Both the position numbers and the translations under genes were made by a program. A stretch of 64,000 nucleotides of DNA from Pseudoalteromonas phenolica (GTDB lineage: Bacteria; Pseudomonadota; Gammaproteobacteria; Enterobacterales; Alteromonadaceae), in NCBI RefSeq assembly GCF_005876835.1, contig NZ_PPSW01000034.1, positions 1 to 64,000 on the forward strand, in the 5' to 3' direction. Position 1 is the first letter of the stretch; every line of letters begins with the position of its first letter. The notes beneath the pieces were generated by a model. The model saw only the letters and a program-made list of their open reading frames with translations, had not been told where the DNA came from and did no database searches. Shown one piece after another: positions 8,411 to 15,362 of the stretch.

Positions 8411-11400
8411 ATGGATTTTTTCATGGCAGAACTTTTAATTCCCCAATCCTTAAAAGAAGACTTAGCTAGCAATGACGTTATTCCTTTAATTGGTGCTGGT
8501 GTTTCTATGTCCATCAATAAGAATAATGGAGATAGGGTCTTTCCATCATGGCCTGAGCTACTCAAAAGGGCTGCTGATAAGTTAAAAGAAGAAAATCTAG
8601 ATGCGTATTCTAAAATGGTCGATTTGCAAGTCGAAACTGGTATGTATCAAGACGCGGCTAAAGTTGCTCAAAAACAGTTATCCGACCGTCGTTGGGTGGA
8701 ATTTCTAAATTCTCAGTTTGATGTTGATTTCAAACAATTAGATGATAGTTGCAAAGCTTTACCTAAGGCCATTTGGCAATTAAGTAACAGAGTTGTTACT
8801 TTAAACTACGATAAAGTTCTAGAATGGGCTCATGAAGAGCCTGCCAATTTATGTGTTTTTGATAATGCTAACCATGGCCAGTTAGCTGGGTTTACCAGAG
8901 TGAATAGCAAAGAAATGCTTTGGCATTTGCATGGTAAAATCGAAAATCCTAAGCATATGGTTCTTACTCCAGAATCATATAAACGGTTATACCAAGAAGA
9001 TGCTGAAGAACACTATCTGGCTGCGCTTACCAAGTTCAAAGAGCTGTTAAGCAACAAGATTATTCTTTTTATTGGTTGTTCACTTGATGATGCGGAGTTG
9101 CTAGCTGAAATTGCAAAACAAAATGAATTGTTTGATGGAAATACTGGTCCACATTATGCGCTGGTAAAAGAAAGTGATAAGCATGCAATTGATGCTAAAT
9201 TGACAGGTATCCCAGTTGATACAATTACTTTTAGTGACTTTGGCCAACCGTTAATAGACGCTGTGCATCAATTGGTTGAATGCAAAAATCAACAAGAGCA
9301 GCAACCAGAAGAAGCAATTCAACCACTTAACGAAGAACCAAATAAGCACGATAAAATTGGTCTATTTACAGCATCACCTTTAGATAAACCAATAGATGAT
9401 TCGGATATCATCGCAAAACTTAAAAAGTTTAAATATCCTATTTCGCAACAAGCTTTTAATGAAAGTAACTTAATGGAGGCTGATGATTATTCTATTTTAT
9501 TTTTATTAGCCAAAACAACGAGTAGTGGGTTGTTGATTGAAAACGACAACGCTTGTAGTGATTACTTAGCAATTGATGAACTAGAAAGTAGCTTACCAAT
9601 TAATACTAAATTAACAGTGTTGATCACAGATAAGCTATTGAATGAGCAGGAACTAGGTCAAGTTAAGTTTCCATTACTGGTTTTACCTCTGCTAAACCAA
9701 CAAGGCAAAGCTCTTAAACCTCTTGATAAATTAGCGCATCAGCTATTTAAAAAGCCGGATGTTAAACACTTCATTGATAAAAGTGATGTTCAATCTGTGC
9801 AAATTAGCGGTGAGTTATTAGAATCTCTGAAACCAGAAAACCGACAGTATTGGCATAAGTATCAACCATTATTGCCTAGAGATATTAATGCAAGTGAATT
9901 GCAAGGTTTTACTGGGCGTTTATCTGATTTAGCGGATATCAGCCAAAAGCTTGCTAAAGCAGCCAGCAAGCAAAGGTTATTAACAATTAAAGGCAGTGGT
10001 GGCTTAGGCAAAACCACGATAGCTAAAAAAGTGGCATTGGAATTAGCGAATCGCGGGCATTTTGCTGCAGGTGTTAATTTTATTGATTGTGAACATATCT
10101 CAAGTAGTAATCAGCTTGAAATACACATCGGCAGTGCCTTTAACTTACGTGCTGCTGATGATTTATTTGACCACTTAGCAAAACATCATGATCAGCGAGA
10201 GCGTTTACTGATTTTTGATAACTTAGAAAGTTTATTGTATTTAAAGCCATCGGATAAAAGCCAAAACAAGCAAGAGGTAGAACAAGTTAGGTTTTTGTTA
10301 TCACAAACACTAATGTACGCAAATGTGTTGGTGACCACAAGAGAAAGCATTAATACAGAGTGGGAAGATGTGTTGCCATTTAGGCAAATGGAATCTGAAG
10401 AAGCATTAGCATTATTTAATCGCCTAACTAAAAACGGTTATCGCAGTGATAAAGATCAAGAGTTTGCGCGCAGAAAAATTCTAGAACCACTACTAAATAA
10501 TAACCCGTTAGCCATTAAGTTAATTTGTGATGGTATGCCTGCGGGTAAAAGCTTAAAAGAGTTAAAGCAAGAGTTAGAAGAAGACTTTTTTGATAAGGTT
10601 AAAGAAGAAGACCTAACTTTAATGTTTGACGATGAAGTTGATTTGAATATTAATCGTCAAGAGTCTCTTTATGTTTCTATTCTTTATTCTTACGGTTCAT
10701 TGGAGGAACATCAGAAACGTACATTGGAATCTTTCTCGTTATTTCCAGATGGAATAGACCTCGATACTTTTAAACGTTTAATAACAGAAAGTAAGAGTAA
10801 GGATAGAAACGAGGAGGCAAATAAATTAAAAAAGCCGATTAGTGATAAGGATATAGCTGTACTTACAAATAAATCATTAGTCGAAGCTTACGGGGAGTTT
10901 TATTCATTACAATCGGTTATTCAACGTTTTGCTCGTTTTCGATTTGAACAACATACGAGCGAAAACGACAAGCATGAATTGTTCAGACAAGCTTTTAAAT
11001 ACAATCAGCAGCTTATGGAGTTTATTTACCAACTTCGTGATACTAATAAAAAGTCGAATCTTATTTTCTCATCTCTTTTTAATAATTTGATAGCCGCGCT
11101 CACTTATGGCACTAAGAGCAATGTAATCAGAAGTGAAGATGAAGTAGAAGATTACTTTGAGATGGTTAAAAAAATTAGTCTATTTTCAAGTAATTTAAAT
11201 CTAGGCTCTGAATTTTTAGCTGCCCGCGAAGTAATTAATATTGAAGGGCTTATAACAAAAAGCAATGAATTTCAGGTAAGGCAGGTATGGAAGCTCATTA
11301 AGCTATACGCGCGCTATTATAATGGCGAGTTTGATGCTGTTTATGAGCAATTCAAATCTTTAATTACAATTGAGTCTTTATCGGCTCTTTCAGGAAAGTA

Positions 11401-12220
11401 TGAAAGAGGTCGAGTGCTTGAAAGAATTGTTTACAATATCGCAGCACACCTATATGAGATGGAAGGTTATGCACTTGATTGGATTGTTCATAACATAAAA
11501 TTGAATACATATCAGTACGTCGTTTTGGGTCACCCGAATGTTCAAGTTGCAATGAATGTTGAACCCTTAATGGACCTTGTTAAAACTGACTTGAGTTACT
11601 ACGAGGCACAAGATTATTTATATGGTGCAATCAATTTAAATCAACTAAATCATTCCATAGATGAATTACATGAAAACGAGCATAGAAATAGGGTACAGTT
11701 AACTTATCTTAAATCTCGTGAGACCTATGTGAGCTATGAAGCTATAAATAAGTTGGTTAGCGTTAACCCTTATACGAGAGGTTTAAAAAAGTTGATGTAT
11801 GCTTTTTCATGCGAGCATGAGCATTCATCTGAGCTAGAACATAATGAACTCAATGAGAAAATAATTCAGTATTACCAATCAGCATTACCAGACTTAAGTC
11901 ATATTAAGTTTTATTATGTGCAAGCTCTTTATTTTTATGCCCGATTTTTACAAAAAGCTGATAGTTTAGATTTCGAAACTATTTATGAACAAGGGTTAGA
12001 GTTAACCGAAAGACATCATTATCGATATTGGCAACATAGATTTTTATTGTTAAAACTACCCAATTTGGGGCGTTATAAACCAGAAGATTACCCACTATCG
12101 GGAAACCCTGATATTTCGTCATTAGTTGAAAAGCAAGCTAAGTGGATAAGGCGAACTTATGGCACAAGCTTAAATCCATTCAATCAGGGCAACACTGAGT
12201 TAAAAGCGCTGCCAAGTTAA
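8411..12220 (+). CDS. SIR2-NB-ARC (STAND, NLR-like) protein, probable antiphage defence
   Basis: A 1269-residue multidomain protein, here read as a stand-alone abortive-infection sensor. Residues about 15-290 are a SIR2_2-type NADase domain: IPLIGAGVS (GAG 28-30), TLNYD (N132), HLHGK (H174), IGCSLDD (222-227). Residues about 500-850 are an NB-ARC NTPase: P-loop GSGGLGKTT (528-536), Walker B LLIFDN (599-604), VTTR sensor (641-644), NPLAIKL (698-704), and an MHD-like position where YSLQSVIQ lacks the His. Residues 310-490 and 850-1269 match nothing I can name. In related systems STAND oligomerisation turns on SIR2 NAD depletion; that is inference here. No partner gene is present. It lies between two nth 3' ends and looks AT-richer than its neighbours. 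ATG 8423 (GGA seven bases upstream) is an alternative start. Confidence 0.85.
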   Translation: MDFFMAELLIPQSLKEDLASNDVIPLIGAGVSMSINKNNGDRVFPSWPELLKRAADKLKEENLDAYSKMVDLQVETGMYQDAAKVAQKQLSDRRWVEFLNSQFDVDFKQLDDSCKALPKAIWQLSNRVVTLNYDKVLEWAHEEPANLCVFDNANHGQLAGFTRVNSKEMLWHLHGKIENPKHMVLTPESYKRLYQEDAEEHYLAALTKFKELLSNKIILFIGCSLDDAELLAEIAKQNELFDGNTGPHYALVKESDKHAIDAKLTGIPVDTITFSDFGQPLIDAVHQLVECKNQQEQQPEEAIQPLNEEPNKHDKIGLFTASPLDKPIDDSDIIAKLKKFKYPISQQAFNESNLMEADDYSILFLLAKTTSSGLLIENDNACSDYLAIDELESSLPINTKLTVLITDKLLNEQELGQVKFPLLVLPLLNQQGKALKPLDKLAHQLFKKPDVKHFIDKSDVQSVQISGELLESLKPENRQYWHKYQPLLPRDINASELQGFTGRLSDLADISQKLAKAASKQRLLTIKGSGGLGKTTIAKKVALELANRGHFAAGVNFIDCEHISSSNQLEIHIGSAFNLRAADDLFDHLAKHHDQRERLLIFDNLESLLYLKPSDKSQNKQEVEQVRFLLSQTLMYANVLVTTRESINTEWEDVLPFRQMESEEALALFNRLTKNGYRSDKDQEFARRKILEPLLNNNPLAIKLICDGMPAGKSLKELKQELEEDFFDKVKEEDLTLMFDDEVDLNINRQESLYVSILYSYGSLEEHQKRTLESFSLFPDGIDLDTFKRLITESKSKDRNEEANKLKKPISDKDIAVLTNKSLVEAYGEFYSLQSVIQRFARFRFEQHTSENDKHELFRQAFKYNQQLMEFIYQLRDTNKKSNLIFSSLFNNLIAALTYGTKSNVIRSEDEVEDYFEMVKKISLFSSNLNLGSEFLAAREVINIEGLITKSNEFQVRQVWKLIKLYARYYNGEFDAVYEQFKSLITIESLSALSGKYERGRVLERIVYNIAAHLYEMEGYALDWIVHNIKLNTYQYVVLGHPNVQVAMNVEPLMDLVKTDLSYYEAQDYLYGAINLNQLNHSIDELHENEHRNRVQLTYLKSRETYVSYEAINKLVSVNPYTRGLKKLMYAFSCEHEHSSELEHNELNEKIIQYYQSALPDLSHIKFYYVQALYFYARFLQKADSLDFETIYEQGLELTERHHYRYWQHRFLLLKLPNLGRYKPEDYPLSGNPDISSLVEKQAKWIRRTYGTSLNPFNQGNTELKALPS

Positions 12221-12323
12221 ATTTTTCAATAGTACTTTTTAGATGGGGGAGTTTTATAACTCTCCCTGATAAGTTTGAAATAAGCAGTAAAGTAAGCTCA
12301 AATTAGATATTAATTTGTGTGAC

Positions 12324-12959
12324 TTACATTTCTGTCTTCTCTTTAAACTCACATAAGTCTTCAATAATACACGAACCACATTTCGGTTTACGGGCAACAC
12401 AGACATAACGGCCGTGTAAAATCAGCCAGTGATGTACGTCGACTTTAAACTCTTTCGGTACGACTTTTTCAAGCTTTTCTTCAACGGCAACCACGTCTTT
12501 ACCCATGGCAAACTTGGTGCGATTTGAAACGCGATAAATATGGGTGTCGACAGCAATGGTTGGCCAGCCAAACGCGCAGTTTAAAACTACATTTGCAGTT
12601 TTGCGACCCACACCTGGTAGGGCTTCTAATGCTTCACGGTTTTCAGGTACTTCACCACCGTGTTTATCTATGAGGATCTGACACATCTTATAGACATTAT
12701 TGGCTTTAGAGTTATATAAACCAATGGTTTTTATGTGATCTCTAAGTGATTCTAAGCCAATATCCAAAATACCTTGTGGGGTGTTTGCTTTTGGAAATAG
12801 TTTTGCCGTCGCTTTATTTACACTCACATCGGTGGCTTGTGCTGACAAGGTGACGGCAACAAGCAACTCAAATGGGGTGGTGAAATCCAATTCCGTTTCT
12901 GGATTTGGATTGTCATCACGTAAACGGGTTAAGATCTCGAGTCTTTTGGTTTTGTTCAT
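12324..12959 (-). CDS. nth: Endonuclease III (DNA glycosylase/AP lyase)
   Basis: Base-excision repair enzyme removing oxidised pyrimidines. At 211 residues it has the expected length. The helix-hairpin-helix LPGVGRKTANV carries catalytic Lys120, Asp138 sits in VDTHIYRV, and the C-terminal C-x6-C-x2-C-x5-C motif binds a [4Fe-4S] cluster. It is the last gene of the rnfABCDGE-nth operon, 14 bases after rnfE, the same order as in E. coli rsx-nth. Its 3' end (12324-12573) is duplicated at 8074-8320 and may be a horizontally acquired allele fused to the resident 5' part. All catalytic residues are intact, so the gene should be functional. Confidence 0.97.
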   Translation of the reverse strand: MNKTKRLEILTRLRDDNPNPETELDFTTPFELLVAVTLSAQATDVSVNKATAKLFPKANTPQGILDIGLESLRDHIKTIGLYNSKANNVYKMCQILIDKHGGEVPENREALEALPGVGRKTANVVLNCAFGWPTIAVDTHIYRVSNRTKFAMGKDVVAVEEKLEKVVPKEFKVDVHHWLILHGRYVCVARKPKCGSCIIEDLCEFKEKTEM

Positions 12960-12973
12960 TGTTCGTAACCCGT

Positions 12974-13672
12974 TTAAGTTAAGCTAGTAACACGTGCTCT
13001 CGGCGCTTTTTCGGCTTCTTGCGTAGGCTGTGCTTTCGCTTTAATTTGCGCATCAATCACATTTTTAGCGGCAATTAATAAACCCAAACCTAAGAAAGCA
13101 CCCGGAGGTAAAATAGCCACTAAGAATTGGTTATCAAATTGAAAAACTTCAATACGCAGAACTGTCGCCCAATCGCCTAATAGTAAGTTTGCACCATCAA
13201 ACAAGGTACCTTGGCCAATTAACTCTCGCATTGCACCTAATAGCACCAGCACCACCATAAACCCTAGGCCCATCATAATGCCATCGAATGCAGATAATAG
13301 CGGGGTATTTTTAGAAGCGTAGGCTTCAGCACGACCAATAATGGCACAGTTGGTTACGATTAATGGAATGAAGATCCCCAGTGCTTGATATAAACCGAAG
13401 GTATAAGCGTTCATTAATAGCTGCACTATGGTTACAAACGCGGCAATTATCATGACAAATACAGGAATGCGAATGTCTTTTGGTACAAAATTACGTACCA
13501 ATGACACAGTGACATTCGAGCCAACCAGTACCAGTAGGGTTGCGATCCCCAAGCCCATAGCATTGGTAATGGTGCTAGTTACAGCAAGTAGTGGGCATAA
13601 ACCAAGTAGCTGAACAATAGCTGGGTTGTTGGCCCACATGCCGTCTTTTATGAGGGTTTTATATTCGCTCAT
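12974..13672 (-). CDS. rnfE: Ion-translocating oxidoreductase subunit RnfE/RsxE
   Basis: A 232-residue integral membrane subunit of the Rnf complex, which couples ferredoxin:NAD+ electron transfer to ion movement, or as Rsx keeps SoxR reduced. About six membrane helices; conserved NPAIVQLLGLCPLLAVT start and IGRAEAYASKNTP. RnfE and RnfA are homologous and pack as an inverted pair. ATG 13672 is chosen because it overlaps the rnfG stop (ATGA, 13669-13672) with AGGAGA upstream; the upstream in-frame extension would lie inside rnfG. Sixth gene of rnfABCDGE-nth. Confidence 0.97.
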   Translation of the reverse strand: MSEYKTLIKDGMWANNPAIVQLLGLCPLLAVTSTITNAMGLGIATLLVLVGSNVTVSLVRNFVPKDIRIPVFVMIIAAFVTIVQLLMNAYTFGLYQALGIFIPLIVTNCAIIGRAEAYASKNTPLLSAFDGIMMGLGFMVVLVLLGAMRELIGQGTLFDGANLLLGDWATVLRIEVFQFDNQFLVAILPPGAFLGLGLLIAAKNVIDAQIKAKAQPTQEAEKAPRARVTSLT

Positions 13673-14307
13673 TGTGTTTCTCCTGCGCACAGGTTGTCTT
13701 TGGCAAATAAAGCATCAAAGTGCGTTGTTGCGTACCAAGCGGCTTCTCCCACTGAGCCAGTCACTGCTCTAGGCGTGATGGTCGCGCCAGTAAATTGGTC
13801 AAACTCGCCGCCATCTTTTTTAACTGCGAAACGGCCATCATTTGCACTATTGATTTGCATGCCATTAAATGTGGTGATCCAATCAGATCTAGAAAGCTCT
13901 ACCTTATCACCCAGGCCGGGTGTTTCTTCATGACGGGTAACACGTACACCGGTGATTTCGCCACGCTTTGTAACTGCAGTTAAGATATCGATATTACCGC
14001 TATAACCTTTTGGAGTGATGTGACGAACAAGCAAAGCCGCGGGCTCACCGTTTAATCTGGCACGATAGATAATGTGCGGGCCAGTAGGGCCAAGCTCTGG
14101 CGCGTCACTTTCTACGCAGTCAAGATAGAGTTGGTTGTCGTAACGCTCACTTGGAATAACTTGGGACAGCAAAGACATCAGTTGTGCTTTTTCTTGCTCT
14201 GCGATCCGTGTTTCAGTCAGGCTCTGAACCACAGCTACACTGCCCGTGGTTGCCAATGCAAAAGCACACAATATTGCGCCATTTTTATACATAGACTTGG
14301 CTATCAT
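13669..14307 (-). CDS. rnfG: Ion-translocating oxidoreductase subunit RnfG/RsxG
   Basis: A 212-residue periplasmic flavoprotein subunit anchored by one N-terminal helix (about 9-29). The FMN_bind domain ends with FDQFTGATITPRAV, where the second Thr of TGAT is the expected covalent FMN-phosphate attachment site. The conserved HEETPGLGDKVE motif is present. It overlaps rnfD upstream and rnfE downstream by ATGA, so translation across the operon is coupled. Confidence 0.97.
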   Translation of the reverse strand: MIAKSMYKNGAILCAFALATTGSVAVVQSLTETRIAEQEKAQLMSLLSQVIPSERYDNQLYLDCVESDAPELGPTGPHIIYRARLNGEPAALLVRHITPKGYSGNIDILTAVTKRGEITGVRVTRHEETPGLGDKVELSRSDWITTFNGMQINSANDGRFAVKKDGGEFDQFTGATITPRAVTGSVGEAAWYATTHFDALFAKDNLCAGETQ

Positions 14308-15362
14308 TGTGCACCTCCATGACCAAATGTGCGCGGGCGACTGTAGTGATCAATCAATGGTACTGCCATATTCATGAGTAACACAGAGAAGGCCACAGCA
14401 TCTGGATAGCCACCGTAGGTACGGATGATATAAACCAATACGCCAATGGCTGCACCAAAAATTAATCGGCCTCTATCTGTGGTACAAGCAGAAACCGGAT
14501 CGGTGGCAATGAAGAATGCCCCTAACATAGTTGCACCACTGAGTAGGTGAAAAACAAGGCCTGCGTGGCTACCTGGGGCAATGATATAACCCACTGCACT
14601 ACAAAATGCCAATGCAAAAATGAAGGCGACTGGGATATGCCAGTTAATAATGCCGCGCCAAAGTAAGAAAATACCACCGGCCAGATAAGCTAGGTTAACC
14701 CACATCCAGCCTTTACCAGCGTAATCGGCAAACACAGCACTTTGCATCGCTTCTGTGACTGTATAGTCCTGAGAAACAGCTGTTTTGACTGTATCGAGTG
14801 GTGTTGCCATAGTAATACCATCAACACCCGCTCTGACTTGCTCTAGGGTTAAACCTGACGTTGTGGTTTGCGTGAAGATTAAAGCAAGTTGATCGATAAA
14901 ACTTACAGGTGTCACTAACAGTTCAGACACTGGCGACCAAGCTGTCATTTGCACCGGGAATGAAATAAGCAGTAAGACATAACCTGCCATAGCCGGGTTG
15001 AATAAATTAAAGCCTAAACCACCATAAAGCTGTTTCACGATCACAATGGCAAACAGGCAGCCGATGACGATGACCCACCAAGGTGCGAGAGGCGGGATAC
15101 TGATTGCCAGCAGCACACCAGTTAGCCAAGCAGAGCCATCACTTAATGATGGCCAAATTGCTTTATTACGGAACTTCATGATAGCTGCTTCAAAAGCACT
15201 GACAGAAATGAGTGCGATGAGTATTTGAATTAAAACAGCTGAGCCAAAAAAGTAGCACTGAGCGATGAGCCCGGGTACACACGCAGCGATCACTGTCATC
15301 ATTAATTTATTCAGTGCTTTATGGCTATGATTGTGGGGCGATGAAGCCATGGTTAATTTCAT
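14304..15362 (-). CDS. rnfD: Ion-translocating oxidoreductase subunit RnfD/RsxD
   Basis: A 352-residue membrane subunit of the NqrB/RnfD family with nine to ten hydrophobic helices. GLGFNLFNPAMAGYV and LLSGATMLGAFF are visible; the Thr of SGAT is the known covalent FMN site of this family. C-terminal YPDAVAFSVLLMNMAVPLID is well conserved. Stop and start codons overlap neighbouring rnfC and rnfG by ATGA. Confidence 0.97.
   Translation of the reverse strand: MKLTMASSPHNHSHKALNKLMMTVIAACVPGLIAQCYFFGSAVLIQILIALISVSAFEAAIMKFRNKAIWPSLSDGSAWLTGVLLAISIPPLAPWWVIVIGCLFAIVIVKQLYGGLGFNLFNPAMAGYVLLLISFPVQMTAWSPVSELLVTPVSFIDQLALIFTQTTTSGLTLEQVRAGVDGITMATPLDTVKTAVSQDYTVTEAMQSAVFADYAGKGWMWVNLAYLAGGIFLLWRGIINWHIPVAFIFALAFCSAVGYIIAPGSHAGLVFHLLSGATMLGAFFIATDPVSACTTDRGRLIFGAAIGVLVYIIRTYGGYPDAVAFSVLLMNMAVPLIDHYSRPRTFGHGGAQ

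Noticed and set aside
8411..12323. Prophage or integrative element around the SIR2 gene
   Set aside because: No integrase, transposase, phage gene or tRNA attachment site lies between the nth copies; only one gene fits in the insert.
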